In this document: piece by piece, positions 9,860-19,995 of the stretch | Layout: each line of letters begins with the position of its first letter | How positions within the stretch are numbered: the stretch's first letter is position 1 | NCBI GenBank assembly: GCA_027452205.1 | Contig: DAIDGV010000024.1 | Coordinates: 404,750-468,749, forward strand | Length of the DNA: 64,000 bases | DNA from: a candidate division FCPU426 bacterium | Lineage (GTDB): Bacteria > Oederibacteriota > Muellerivitia > Muellerivitales > Muellerivitaceae | Direction of reading: 5' to 3' | The notes under the pieces: model-generated | Told to the model about the DNA's origin: nothing | The model's database searches: none | The model's input: only the letters and a program-made list of their open reading frames with translations | Position numbers and translations under genes: made by a program

Positions 9860-10825
9860 AAGCACCGGCACCCCGATGAGCGCGGTGAAGACCCCCACCG
9901 GCACCTCCGTGGGGCCGAAGAAGGACCGGGCCACGGTGTCGCATAGCGCCAAGAAGGCCGCGCCGCCCAGCACGCTGCAAGGCAAGAGGAACCGGTGGTC
10001 GTTGCCGATCCAGAGCCGGTAAAGATGGGGCACGATAAGGCCGACGAAAGCGATGGGGCCCGTCAGGGCCACCACCGCGCTGGTCATGAGCGAAGCGGTC
10101 AAAAGGGTGACCGTTACCACGAAAGACGTGGAGACGCCCTTGCTCTTGGCCAGCTCTTCCCCGGCGGCGAGCAGGTTTAGTTCCCGGGAGAAGGCCAAAA
10201 GCACCAAGACCCCCGCGCCCATCAACACCGCCAGTTTTACCAATGACCCGTAATCGATCACATCCAGGCTGCCGATGAGCCAATGCATCATGGAATAGGC
10301 CTGGGTAAAGTCCGCGACGTAATAGGCCAAAAGCACCAGCGCGTTGAAGAAATAACTGATGGCGATACCCGCCAAGAGCAGGGTGACCGCTGAAAAGGAA
10401 CGCAGGATGAAGGCCAAAAAGTAAACGAGACCGATGGAAAGCAGCGCCCCGCCAAAAGCGAAGAAGGTGACCAGCGAAAACCCGCCCATGCTGGTGCCGA
10501 ACCCGAAGAGGATGGCCACCACCGCGCCGAAAGAACTGCCCCCGGCCACGCCCAAGGTAAAGGGACAAGCCAGCGGATTGCGCAGGACCGCTTGGAAAAC
10601 AATCCCCGCCCCGGCCATGGCCATGCCCGCCAGGGCTGCCAGAAGCACCCGACTGAGACGGACATTGAAGAAGATCTGCGCGTCTTGGTTGTCCGGGGTC
10701 AGCGCTTGGAAGACCTTTTGATAAGAAAGGGTCGTGGGCCCGATGAAAGGACAGACCGCCAAGACAGCTAAAAATATAAAAAAGGTGAGCAGTAATACCT
10801 GGGTTTTGAGCGCGGTGGTCTTCAT
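9827..10825 (-). CDS. btuC: FecCD-family ABC transporter permease (cobalamin)
   Basis: 'LSRVLLAALAGMAMAGAGIVFQAVLRNPLACPFTLGVAGGSSFGA' FecCD/BtuC signature; downstream of a B12 riboswitch. Confidence 0.88.
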   Translation of the reverse strand: MKTTALKTQVLLLTFFIFLAVLAVCPFIGPTTLSYQKVFQALTPDNQDAQIFFNVRLSRVLLAALAGMAMAGAGIVFQAVLRNPLACPFTLGVAGGSSFGAVVAILFGFGTSMGGFSLVTFFAFGGALLSIGLVYFLAFILRSFSAVTLLLAGIAISYFFNALVLLAYYVADFTQAYSMMHWLIGSLDVIDYGSLVKLAVLMGAGVLVLLAFSRELNLLAAGEELAKSKGVSTSFVVTVTLLTASLMTSAVVALTGPIAFVGLIVPHLYRLWIGNDHRFLLPCSVLGGAAFLALCDTVARSFFGPTEVPVGVFTALIGVPVLLWLLFYRRAA

Positions 10826-11616
10826 TTGGCCGCCTCCAGCCGGGTCGGCACGAAATGAACAATACCGCTGGGGTCTTTCAGTTTCCTCACCTTTACGTTC
10901 AGCACCGAATGGATGTTCGCCGGCGTCAATACCTGACGGGGACCGCCGTCCGCGACCACTTGACCCTTCTTCATTAAGAGAAGCCGATCCAGGAAGCGGG
11001 AAGCCAAATTGAGCTCATGGGTCGCCACGATGACCGTAAGCCCTTCCGAGCGGTGCAGTTTTTGGATGATCTCGAACAAGAGCAGTTGATGGGCCAGGTC
11101 CAGGGACAAGGTGGGCTCGTCCAGTAAAAGCGCCTGGGGCGTTTGGGCCAAGGCGGAGGCCAAAAGGACCCGCTGTTTTTCCCCGCCGGACAGTTCGTCG
11201 AAAGAACGGTCCTTGAAATCCCAGGCGTCGCAAAGTTTCAGCGACCTTTCGCAGATGTCCTTATCCTTCGGGCCCATCAGGTCGAACCGACCCAGATAAG
11301 GATGGCGGCCCATCTCCACGATCTCCCACACGCTGAGGGGAAAAGCAAAGTGCGTGGATTGGGCCACGAAGGCGACGCGCTTGGCCCTTTCTTTCGCCGA
11401 ATGGGCCGCGAGAGGTTTGCCACCGAGAAGCACCCTGCCCGCTTGGGGTTTCAACAAGCCCGCCATCAGGCGGAGCAAGGTGGATTTGCCCGCGCCATTG
11501 GGACCGAGGAAACCGACCAGTTCGCCCTGACCAATGGAAAGGTCCAACGACCGGAGCGCGAAGGGGGACGCCGTGGGAAAAGAGAAAGATAGGTCCTGAA
11601 GTTCGAAAAGGTTCAT
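10822..11616 (-). CDS. btuD: ABC transporter ATP-binding protein (cobalamin)
   Basis: GPNGAGKST, LSGGEKQRVLLASALAQ, LLLDEPTLSLD; overlaps btuC by 4 bp. Confidence 0.88.
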   Translation of the reverse strand: MNLFELQDLSFSFPTASPFALRSLDLSIGQGELVGFLGPNGAGKSTLLRLMAGLLKPQAGRVLLGGKPLAAHSAKERAKRVAFVAQSTHFAFPLSVWEIVEMGRHPYLGRFDLMGPKDKDICERSLKLCDAWDFKDRSFDELSGGEKQRVLLASALAQTPQALLLDEPTLSLDLAHQLLLFEIIQKLHRSEGLTVIVATHELNLASRFLDRLLLMKKGQVVADGGPRQVLTPANIHSVLNVKVRKLKDPSGIVHFVPTRLEAAK

Positions 11617-11699
11617 GGTTCCCCGGCGCTTGAAATACCCGAGGAAAAAGATCCGCTTGAGATGAAAAGCGAAAAGCCCAGTCCCCGAGGCTTGCTAAT

Positions 11700-11835
11700 G
11701 GGTCCAAGGCCGGTCTCCTGGCTTGGGGCTGAAGCTTCCCGGCCTTCCCGCGTGAGCAGTGGCCTTGGGAGAATTCCCCTTACAGTGGCGGGTCCGCGCC
11801 GGATTCTCACCGGCTTCCCGAACACCTTGGAACAA
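11700..11835 (-). ncRNA. Cobalamin riboswitch upstream of btuDC
   Basis: Minus strand: AAGGTGTTCGGGAAGCCGGTGAGAATCCGGCGCGGACCCGCCACTGTAAGGGG...AGCCAGGAGACCGGCCTTGG, including the B12-box region. Confidence 0.95.
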
Positions 11836-11983
11836 CGCTGGTATTTAATCCCTCCCTTCCGGGGGTGTCAACGGATTCCCTTTGTGTTTTGCGTCATAAA
11901 ACAAAGGATCCGGCCATGGCACGCTCTTGCTATTACCGGTCGGCAAAAACTAAGCTGACCTCAGCCCCCCGAACAGGAGACCT

Positions 11984-13324
11984 ATGGACGCTCTGGCTTT
12001 ATCCCGCGCGCAGTTCGGTTTAACGATTGCTTTCCACTATATCTTCCCGCCCTTGAGTATCGGCCTGGGGCTATGCCTGGTCCTCTTCGAGGGCTTTTAC
12101 CTTTTCACCCGCGAGAAGCTTTACCTGGAGATCGCCCGGTTCTACACCCGCATCTTCGGCCTCATCTTCGCCATGGGCGTGGCCACGGGCGTGGTGATGG
12201 AATTCCAATTCGGCACCAACTGGGCCTCTTATTCCCGCTTCGTCGGGGACGTTTTCGGCAGCGCCTTGGCCGCGGAGGGGGTCTTCGCTTTTTTCCTGGA
12301 ATCGGGATTTTTAGGATTGCTGCTCTTCGGTTGGGACCGCATCAAGCCTCGCACCCACTTTTTCGCGACCTTGATGGTTTGCTTGGGCGCGCACTTTAGC
12401 GCGGTCTGGATCGTCGTGGCCAATTCCTGGCAACAAACCCCCGCGGGCTATCACCTGGTCGGCCAGCCCGGCGGCGGCATCCGGGCGGAAGTGACGGACT
12501 TTTGGCAGGTGGTCTTCAGCCCTTCGACGGTAAGCCGTATCTGGCACGTTTACATGGGCGCTTGGCAGGCCGGAGCTTTCGCGGTGCTGAGCATCAGCGC
12601 TTATTACCTTTTGAAAAAGAAATACGAGACCTTCGCCAAGACCGGCCTGAAGATGGCCCTGGTGGTCGCTGCGGCCGCTTCTTTATTGCAGCTTTTCTCG
12701 GGCCACGACAGCGCCAAGGTCGTGGCCGCCACCCAACCCGCCAAACTGGCGGCTTACGAGGGCCATTACGAGACCGCCGCCGCCCCGCTTTATTTGTTCG
12801 GTTGGGTGGACGAGAAGAACGGCCAGACCCACGGGGTTTCCATTCCCGGCTTGTTGAGCTATTTGGTCTCGGGCCAGAGCGACGCGCCGGTCACAGGCTT
12901 GAACGCCTTTACGCCGGACAAAAGACCGCCCATTAATTTTGTGTTCCAGACCTATCACGCCATGATCGCCATCGGCATCGCGCTGATCGCCATCGCCTGG
13001 TTCGGCCTCTTTTTATGGTGGCGGGGCGGGCTATGGAAGGCCCGCTGGTTCCTTTGGGTCCTCGTGCTATCGGTGCTTTTGCCCCAGGCGGCCAATCAAT
13101 TGGGTTGGTTTTCGGCCGAAGTGGGCCGCCAGCCTTATATCGTCTATAACCTCATGAAAACCTCCGATGCGCTGTCGAAAAGCGTGAAGGCCGGGGAGGT
13201 CCTGACCTCGATGATCCTCTTTGGGTTCATCTATTCACTGCTCTTCGTGCTGTTCATCTACCTGCTCAATGACAAGATCCAGCACGGACCGGAAACGAAA
13301 GAAGAACAAGGACACCGCGCATGA
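11984..13324 (+). CDS. cydA: Cytochrome bd ubiquinol oxidase subunit I
   Basis: '[24 protein letters not shown]', '[46 protein letters not shown]'. Confidence 0.95.
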   Translation: MDALALSRAQFGLTIAFHYIFPPLSIGLGLCLVLFEGFYLFTREKLYLEIARFYTRIFGLIFAMGVATGVVMEFQFGTNWASYSRFVGDVFGSALAAEGVFAFFLESGFLGLLLFGWDRIKPRTHFFATLMVCLGAHFSAVWIVVANSWQQTPAGYHLVGQPGGGIRAEVTDFWQVVFSPSTVSRIWHVYMGAWQAGAFAVLSISAYYLLKKKYETFAKTGLKMALVVAAAASLLQLFSGHDSAKVVAATQPAKLAAYEGHYETAAAPLYLFGWVDEKNGQTHGVSIPGLLSYLVSGQSDAPVTGLNAFTPDKRPPINFVFQTYHAMIAIGIALIAIAWFGLFLWWRGGLWKARWFLWVLVLSVLLPQAANQLGWFSAEVGRQPYIVYNLMKTSDALSKSVKAGEVLTSMILFGFIYSLLFVLFIYLLNDKIQHGPETKEEQGHRA

Positions 13325-14343
13325 ACTTCGACTGGCAAACCCTATGGTTCATCTTGGTCGGCGTGCTCTTTACGGGTTACGCCATTTTGGACGGCTTTGA
13401 CCTGGGCGTCGGCGCCCTGCATTTGTTCGTGAAGGACGACACCGAACGGCGCATTTTCCTGAACGCCATCGGCCCGATTTGGGATGGGAACGAAGTTTGG
13501 CTGGTCACCGGCGGGGGTGCCCTCTTCGCGGCCTTTCCCGAGGCCTACGCGACCGTCTTTTCGGGTTTCTACCTGGCCTTCATGCTGCTTTTGGTCGCGC
13601 TCATCTTCCGTGCGGTGGCCATCGAGTTCCGCAGCAAGCAGCCGATGAAATGGTGGCGGCAGGCCTGGGACATCAGTTTCAGTATCAGCAGTATCCTTTC
13701 GGCTTTTCTGATCGGGGTGGCCATGGGCAATTTGGCTTGGGGCATCCCACTGGACGCCGGCCACGAGTTTGCCGGGACTTTTTTGGGATTGCTGAAACCC
13801 TTCCCCATTCTTTTGGGTCTCACGACCGTTTCGCTCTTCGCCATGCACGGTTCCATCTTCATCGTGCTGAAGACTGAGGGCGCTCTGCAGGCAAAGTTGA
13901 AGGGCTGGGTGAAGAACACCATGATCACCTTCATTCTTTTTTACGTCCTGACGACTTTCGCCACGCTCATCTACATTCCCCGGATGATGACCACCCTGCA
14001 ACAAGCGCCTTGGCTCTTCATTGTGCCGGTGTTGAACGTGCTGGCGATCGCCAACATTCCCCGGAACGTTTCCAAAGGCCAAGGCTTCGGCGCTTTCCTG
14101 TCTTCCTGCGCGGCGCTTTTCTTTTTAATGGCGCTTTTCGGCATCGGGGTCTATCCCTACATGGTTTTTTCCAATCCCTCGCCGGAGAATAGCTTGACCA
14201 TTTACAACGCCGCCTCGTCGGTCACCACGCTGAAGATCATGTCGCTTTTCGTGGCGGTCGGACTGCCGCTGATCCTCTCTTACACCCTGAGCATCTATTG
14301 GATCTTCCGCGGCAAAGTGAAATTGGATTCGCTCAGCTACTAA
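13321..14343 (+). CDS. cydB: Cytochrome bd ubiquinol oxidase subunit II
   Basis: 'LDGFDLGVGAL', 'GPIWDGNEVWLVTGGGALFAAFPEAYATVFSGFYLAF'; overlaps cydA. Confidence 0.95.
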   Translation: MNFDWQTLWFILVGVLFTGYAILDGFDLGVGALHLFVKDDTERRIFLNAIGPIWDGNEVWLVTGGGALFAAFPEAYATVFSGFYLAFMLLLVALIFRAVAIEFRSKQPMKWWRQAWDISFSISSILSAFLIGVAMGNLAWGIPLDAGHEFAGTFLGLLKPFPILLGLTTVSLFAMHGSIFIVLKTEGALQAKLKGWVKNTMITFILFYVLTTFATLIYIPRMMTTLQQAPWLFIVPVLNVLAIANIPRNVSKGQGFGAFLSSCAALFFLMALFGIGVYPYMVFSNPSPENSLTIYNAASSVTTLKIMSLFVAVGLPLILSYTLSIYWIFRGKVKLDSLSY

Positions 14344-14379
14344 TCCCGTGACGTGACAAAAAATATTCATCGCGTGATC

Positions 14380-14970
14380 GGGCGGAAAAAATCCCGTGAA
14401 AAATATTCAAGGGAAAAAATTTAAAAGCCGCTCTTTTTCTTAAAAAATATTTTTCGTTTCCGCTCAAATTAATCTTGACTAAAACTGAAAAAGTTCTAAA
14501 AGGGTAAAGCAAATTACGTTTTCGAAAATTTTCGCCGCGACCTACGAAATTTTTTTGTGATCGGTCCTTCTTCTCGACGATCGGCAAAAAAATTTTTTTG
14601 TCTCACCACTAGATATAGTGGTCTTTTCGGGGACGTTGCTGTGGATAGGGTGGATAACTTGTGGATTGTTTCCCCCGGCTTTTTAAAAAACTTAAAGTGA
14701 CAAGGCTTTAAGTCGGTTTCAAACCCCGGGATCGAAAACCCGAGGGACTGCCCGCAAGGGAAGCGATGAAGTTTTCCCTTCATTCCGATAGGGATCCTTA
14801 AAACGATGCCTTCGAAGTTATCCACAGGTTCTGCCCATTTGTGAATTGTGGATTTACGGCCCCTTAACAAAGGCCTTCCCCACCCTGGGGATAAACGGGG
14901 GATAAGTATTTAATGAAAGCTCTTATACCCCTCTTTTACGGGGTTTTTGGCGTTTCAGATTTTGGGGAGG
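14380..14970. other. Putative oriC (upstream part): AT-rich tract plus DnaA-box cluster
   Basis: AT-rich tracts 14380-14610; DnaA boxes: TTATCCACA at 14818-14826 (perfect) and near-matches at 14640, 14649, 14660 and 14847; immediately precedes dnaA. Confidence 0.8.
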
Positions 14971-14977
14971 TTTGTGG

Positions 14978-16360
14978 ATGACCACTTCCGCTGATCTGTG
15001 GGACCTTTGTCTCGAAAATCTAAAAAAAGACCTGAACCAGCAAAGCTTTGAAACTTGGTTCAAATCCACCAAAGCCTTGGTGGACGAAAAAACCCTTAAA
15101 GTCCAAGTTCCCAATGAATTCTTCCGGGACTGGATCCGGGACCATTACCAAGCCCAACTCCAGAACGCCGTAAAGGCCGTTTACCCCGAACAGCTCGAGA
15201 TCCAATTCGAGATCGGGTCCGTCCCGGTCCAAGAACCCATCGAAACCCTGCCTCTGCTGGCCGAGACCAAGATCGCGGTCGAAGTCGTCGAAAAACCTAT
15301 CCAGGCCTTCAAGCCTTCGGGCAATGGCGAATTCGTCCTTAATACCAAGTTCAACTTCGATAACTTCGTGGTGGGTAATAGCAACCGCTTTTCCCACGCC
15401 GCTTGCTTGGCGGTGGCTGAAGCGCCGGCCCGTTCTTATAACCCTCTCTTTATCTATGGTGGGGTCGGTTTGGGGAAGACCCACTTGTTGCAGGCCATTG
15501 GGAACCATGTCCTGGCCCAGAACCCCCATAAGAAAGTCCTCTATATATCCTCTGAAAAGTTCATGAACGACTTCATCCAGTCCATCCAATCGGGTCGTCA
15601 ACAGGATTTCCGCAATAAATACCGTACGGTGGACGTTTTGCTCATCGACGATATCCAATTCTGGGAAGGCAAAGAAGCCACCCAGGAAGAGTTCTTCCAT
15701 ACATTCAACGTGCTTTACGAGGCCCAAAAGCAGATCGTGGCCACTTCCGATAGTCATCCGAAAGAGATCAAGCTCGAAGAACGTCTCAAGAACCGCTTCG
15801 AAATGGGCCTGATCACCGATATCCAAGAGCCGGACCTGGAAACCCGTATCGCCATCCTTCGTAAGAAGGCTGAAAAAGAGGGCATCCTGGTCCCCAACGA
15901 AGTGACTGCCTTTATCGCCAATCACGCCAAAGCCAATATCCGCGAGTTGGAAGGCGCCATGTTGCGTGTGATCGCTTTCTCGTCGTTGACCCACCAGGAG
16001 ATCACCTTAGACACGGCCAAAGATGTCCTCAAAGACAGCTTGCCGAACGAAGAACGTCGCATTTCCGTCGATGCCATCCAAAGAGTCGTCGCGGAGCGCT
16101 ATAACTGCCGTTTTTCGGATATGAAGTCGAAAAAGCGCACCAAGCAGATCGCTTTTCCCCGCCAGATCGCAATGTATCTATCCCGGGAGCTGACATCCCA
16201 TTCTTTGACCGAGATCGGCGCGGCTTTTGGCGGTAAAGATCACACCACCATCATCCACGCCTATGAAAAGATCGAAGATCTGCTCACCAGCGACATCACC
16301 CTATTGTCCGAGGTGAATAGCCTTAAAAAACAGCTGGTCGAGGGCAACTACAGCTTCTAA
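14978..16360 (+). CDS. dnaA: Chromosomal replication initiator protein DnaA
   Basis: NPLFIYGGVGLGKTHLLQAIGN, VLLIDDIQF, C-terminal 'AFGGKDHTTIIHAYEKI'; ATG at 14978 preceded by GGGGAGG. Confidence 0.97.
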   Translation: MTTSADLWDLCLENLKKDLNQQSFETWFKSTKALVDEKTLKVQVPNEFFRDWIRDHYQAQLQNAVKAVYPEQLEIQFEIGSVPVQEPIETLPLLAETKIAVEVVEKPIQAFKPSGNGEFVLNTKFNFDNFVVGNSNRFSHAACLAVAEAPARSYNPLFIYGGVGLGKTHLLQAIGNHVLAQNPHKKVLYISSEKFMNDFIQSIQSGRQQDFRNKYRTVDVLLIDDIQFWEGKEATQEEFFHTFNVLYEAQKQIVATSDSHPKEIKLEERLKNRFEMGLITDIQEPDLETRIAILRKKAEKEGILVPNEVTAFIANHAKANIRELEGAMLRVIAFSSLTHQEITLDTAKDVLKDSLPNEERRISVDAIQRVVAERYNCRFSDMKSKKRTKQIAFPRQIAMYLSRELTSHSLTEIGAAFGGKDHTTIIHAYEKIEDLLTSDITLLSEVNSLKKQLVEGNYSF

Positions 16361-16387
16361 CCGCTGTTCCATCCAATTCTCTCCAAA

Positions 16388-16418
16388 GGCTCCTGAATTT
16401 TCAGGGGCCTTTTTATTT
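16388..16418 (+). terminator. Rho-independent terminator after dnaA
   Basis: GGCTCCTGA-attt-TCAGGGGCC-TTTTT. Confidence 0.8.
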
Positions 16419-16419
16419 T

Positions 16420-16500
16420 CAGTTATCCGGAAAAATCACAAGGCACTTATCCCCCCGTGGATAAGAACGGGGATAATTTTTTTCGGAACTTAGTTGTCCA
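16420..16500. other. Second DnaA-box-like cluster between dnaA and dnaN
   Basis: TTATCCGGA, CACTTATCCCCC, CGTGGATAAG, GGGGATAAT, TTGTCCACG within about 80 bp. Confidence 0.6.
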
Positions 16501-16561
16501 CGCGCTTTTGTTGAAAAGCCCCGGGGAGCCTCGGGATAAGTGGCGCTTCCGGGCAAAAGAG

Positions 16562-16589
16562 TTGCGGGCCTGTGGATTTACCCTATAAT
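16562..16589 (+). promoter_or_regulatory. Putative sigma70 promoter of dnaN overlapping a DnaA-box-like site
   Basis: TTGCGG-16 bp-TATAAT, with TGTGGATTT at 16571-16579 in the spacer. Confidence 0.55.
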
Positions 16590-16743
16590 GTCCCCAGTTT
16601 ATTCCCAGGACAAATTCCGCGAAAAGGCTGATAAAGCCGCTGAAACCAGGGAGTACTCACATATCCTCAAAGCCCACTACCACTTCTATTCTTTTGAAAT
16701 TTAAAAAGATTTTTAAAACCAGTAAGGACTAAGGAGCCAACGA

Positions 16744-17862
16744 ATGAAAGTCGTTCTGACTCGGGGTGATCTGTTAAGAGGGGTAACGACCGTTCAAAGC
16801 GCGGTGGCCTCCAAAAATACCATGCCGATCTTGGCGAATGTCCTTTTGGAAGCCCGGGATAAAAAATTGGAATTTGTGGCGACCGACCTGGATATGGGTA
16901 TTCGTTGCTCTGTTCCCGCGGAGATCGTTGAAAAAGGCAATATCACCATCAACGCCAAGAAATTATCCGATATCGTCCGTGAATTACCCGAAGCCACCGT
17001 TGAATTGGAAATCGATGATAGCCATAAGATGATCTTGGTTTGTCAAAAGTCCAATTTCAAAGTTCATGGTCTACCCAAAGATGATTTCCCTATTTTGCCT
17101 GAAGTTAAAAAAGACAAGGTTTTTAAGATCAAAGGTGCTTTGTTACAAGAAATGATCCGCAAGACTATTTTTGCCGTCTCCACCGATGAAACTCGTTATG
17201 TCTTGAATGGGGTTTATTTCCAAGTGGATGGTGGCAAATTAAGGATGGTCGCGACGGACGGCCATCGTTTGGCTTTTATTCAAAAGAAACTTGAAGGAAA
17301 GAACGACGATAAAGCCAGTGTTATTATCCCGACTAAGACTTTAAATGAACTTTCCAAGGTCATTTCAGACCTAGGAAAGGGTAAAGAAGATGAATTGATC
17401 GTCGAAAGTTATGTAACCGATAACCAGATCAAGTTCGTGATCGAAGGCGTTGAGATCATTTCCCGCTTGATCGAGGGTCAATTCCCTAATTATGAACAGG
17501 TCATTCCAAAAGAATCCGATAAGAAGATCGAAGCTTCGGTTTCGGAGTTATCCAGCGCGACCCGTCGCGTGGCTATCTTGACCTCTGAAAAATCCAATTC
17601 CATCCGTTATCAAGCCAAGAATGGAAAATTGTCGATTTCCTCCAAGACCCCCGATATGGGTGAAGCCAAGGAAGAAATGGACGTGGATTATAAGGGGGAG
17701 GAGATCAGCATCGCTTATAACGCCAAATATGTTTTGGATGTCCTGAAAAACGTGGGAACGGATACGGTCAATATCGAGCTGACCCAGCCTTTAAGCCCCG
17801 GTATCTTGCGGCCCAAGGGTGACGCTGATTATCTTTGTGTCATTATGCCGATGCGGGTTTAA
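16744..17862 (+). CDS. dnaN: DNA polymerase III subunit beta
   Basis: 'ASKNTMPILANVLLEA', 'FAVSTDETRYVLNGVYF', 'ATDGHRLAF', C-terminal 'YLCVIMPMRV'. Confidence 0.97.
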   Translation: MKVVLTRGDLLRGVTTVQSAVASKNTMPILANVLLEARDKKLEFVATDLDMGIRCSVPAEIVEKGNITINAKKLSDIVRELPEATVELEIDDSHKMILVCQKSNFKVHGLPKDDFPILPEVKKDKVFKIKGALLQEMIRKTIFAVSTDETRYVLNGVYFQVDGGKLRMVATDGHRLAFIQKKLEGKNDDKASVIIPTKTLNELSKVISDLGKGKEDELIVESYVTDNQIKFVIEGVEIISRLIEGQFPNYEQVIPKESDKKIEASVSELSSATRRVAILTSEKSNSIRYQAKNGKLSISSKTPDMGEAKEEMDVDYKGEEISIAYNAKYVLDVLKNVGTDTVNIELTQPLSPGILRPKGDADYLCVIMPMRV

Positions 17863-17890
17863 CTCGCTCTCGACATCAAGTTAAAATCAA

Positions 17891-17918
17891 AGCCCGGGAA
17901 ATCCCGGGCTTTTTTATT
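17891..17918 (+). terminator. Rho-independent terminator after dnaN
   Basis: AGCCCGGGAAATCCCGGGCT followed by TTTTTATTT. Confidence 0.85.
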
Positions 17919-17932
17919 TCCTGGAGACTTCC

Positions 17933-18499
17933 TTGACTGAACCTTCCATGACGCCCAAAGAGATCAAAGAAAAAGGTCTTTTGGTCATTTACACCGGTGA
18001 GGGGAAAGGCAAGACCACCGCTTCCTTAGGTATGGTCTATCGGGCTTTGGGTTGGGGCCATCCAGTGGCGGTCGTTCAATTCATCAAAGGTAAATGGAAG
18101 ACCGGGGACCGTAAATGGGCGGAGAAGATCGCCGCGACCTTTCCAAATTTATTGAATTTTTCAACCATGGGAGAGGGTTTTACTTGGGAAAGCACGGACC
18201 TTAATATCGATAAAGCCGCCGCCCAGGCCGCTTGGGAAAGGGCCAAGAACTTCATCCGATCCGGTCAACATTTCCTGATCGTTCTCGATGAGATCACCTA
18301 TGCCATGAACTACCAGTTCATCGATCAGGCGGATGTGGTCCAGACCTTGAAGGACCGGCCCAAGCAAGTTTCAGTGGTGTTGACCGGTCGCGACGCTCCT
18401 GTTGAGCTGGTCGAGATGGCGGACTTGGTCACTGAAATGAAAAAGATCAAACATCCTTTCGATCAAGGCATTCCCGCCAAACCAGGGGTGGATTTTTGA
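17933..18499 (+). CDS. cobO: Cob(I)alamin adenosyltransferase (CobA/CobO/BtuR type)
   Basis: 'GLLVIYTGEGKGKTTASLGMVYRALGWGHPVAVVQFIKG'; start TTG 17933 or ATG 17948. Confidence 0.9.
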   Translation: MTEPSMTPKEIKEKGLLVIYTGEGKGKTTASLGMVYRALGWGHPVAVVQFIKGKWKTGDRKWAEKIAATFPNLLNFSTMGEGFTWESTDLNIDKAAAQAAWERAKNFIRSGQHFLIVLDEITYAMNYQFIDQADVVQTLKDRPKQVSVVLTGRDAPVELVEMADLVTEMKKIKHPFDQGIPAKPGVDF

Positions 18500-19995
18500 T
18501 ACCCGCCAAAACCCTCATGGTCCAAGGTACGGCTTCCTCGGTGGGAAAAAGTCTATTGGTGGCCGCGCTCTGCCGTTATTTTTACCACAAGGGCCTACGG
18601 GTCGCGCCTTTTAAGTCCCAGAACATGTCGAACAATTCCTTTGTCACTTCCGAGGGATTGGAGATGGGCCGGGCCCAGGTGATGCAGGCCCAAGCCTGTG
18701 GTATCGAACCTCAGGTGGACATGAATCCCATTCTTTTGAAGTGCGAATCCGACCGGCGGTTGCAAGTGGTGGCCTTGGGCAAAGCCGAGGTTTCCATGGA
18801 GGGCCGCGATTACTATGACTATTCTCCCCGGCTTAAACCGGTCATCCGCGGCGCTTTGGACCGTTTACGGGCGAAATATGACCTGGTCATTTTGGAGGGA
18901 GCGGGTAGTCCCGCGGAGGTGAACCTTCAATCACGGGATTTGGCCAATATGTTCGCCGCCCAGGAAGCGGACGCGCCGGTGCTGCTGGTCGGCGATATCG
19001 ACCGGGGCGGGGTCTTCGCCTCGCTCATCGGCACGCTGGACCTTTTACCACCCGACCAAAGGGCACGGGTGAAAGGGTTGGTTATCAATAAATTCCGGGG
19101 CGATCTGGGGATCCTCAAACCTGGATTGTCTTTCATCGAACAGCGTTCCAACCTGCCGGTACTGGGCGTGTTGCCTTATCTCTTCGACTTGAACGTCGCC
19201 GAGGAAGACGCGGTCGTATTGGAAGACAAACGGACATTTTCTTCTCCTGCGCCTTTACGGGTGGCAGTCCTGAAATTTCCCCGCATCTCGAACTTCGACG
19301 AATTCCAACCGCTCAAGAAAGAAAAGAACTTCCAACTCGATTGGATCGATCGTCCTGGCCAGATCGGCGATGCGGATTTGGTCATCCTCCCCGGCACCAA
19401 ATCCACGGTGGCCGACTTGGCTTGGTTGAGGGAGCGAGGATTTGAAATGCCCTTACGACAAAGGGCCGAGGAAGGTCTTTCCCTCTTGGGTATCTGCGGT
19501 GGTTATCAAATGCTGGGCCAATCGATCGAAGACCCGGACGAAGTGGAATCCACCCAAAAACGGGTTACCGGACTGGGACTCTTACCGGTAGTGACCCGCT
19601 TCGAGAAAAACAAGATCACTTCACAGATCGGCGGCAGGACCCAAAACTCGGGCTTTTTCCCGGAGGCGCGGGGCTTCAAAAGCTATGAGATCCATTGCGG
19701 CCGGGTGGAACGATCCGCCCCGGCGCGCCCCTTGTTCGCCCTTCTGACGCGCAATGGCCAAACGGTCTCTGAAACCGAAGGCGCCGCATTGGGTTCGGTA
19801 GCGGGCACGCTACAGCACGGTCTCTTCGAGAACCAGGACCTTCGCCAAGCGCTGTTGGATGCCTTGGGTAAATCCAGGGGCCTTTTCCTTCAGGCGGAAG
19901 TTCAATCCGATGAGGCAGACTTTGACCGGTTGGCCGAGATGGTGCGGCGGCATTTGGACGTGAAGTTTCTGGACCGTTTGGTGGGAATGGAATGA
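18496..19995 (+). CDS. cobQ: Cobyric acid synthase
   Basis: 'LMVQGTASSVGKSLLVAALCRYF', 'PFKSQNMSNNSFVT', 'MNPILLKCESDRRLQVVALGK', GATase 'LLGICGGYQMLG'. Confidence 0.95.
   Translation: MIPAKTLMVQGTASSVGKSLLVAALCRYFYHKGLRVAPFKSQNMSNNSFVTSEGLEMGRAQVMQAQACGIEPQVDMNPILLKCESDRRLQVVALGKAEVSMEGRDYYDYSPRLKPVIRGALDRLRAKYDLVILEGAGSPAEVNLQSRDLANMFAAQEADAPVLLVGDIDRGGVFASLIGTLDLLPPDQRARVKGLVINKFRGDLGILKPGLSFIEQRSNLPVLGVLPYLFDLNVAEEDAVVLEDKRTFSSPAPLRVAVLKFPRISNFDEFQPLKKEKNFQLDWIDRPGQIGDADLVILPGTKSTVADLAWLRERGFEMPLRQRAEEGLSLLGICGGYQMLGQSIEDPDEVESTQKRVTGLGLLPVVTRFEKNKITSQIGGRTQNSGFFPEARGFKSYEIHCGRVERSAPARPLFALLTRNGQTVSETEGAALGSVAGTLQHGLFENQDLRQALLDALGKSRGLFLQAEVQSDEADFDRLAEMVRRHLDVKFLDRLVGME

Noticed and set aside
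9819-10862. 347 aa ORF overlapping btuC in another frame
   Set aside because: Same-strand alternate frame, Gly/Arg/His-rich without motifs; the BtuC frame is clear.
11613-11825. 70 aa ORF in the btuD leader
   Set aside because: Lies within the cobalamin riboswitch and leader.
15020-15994. 324 aa ORF antisense to dnaA
   Set aside because: Shadow ORF over conserved DnaA coding sequence.
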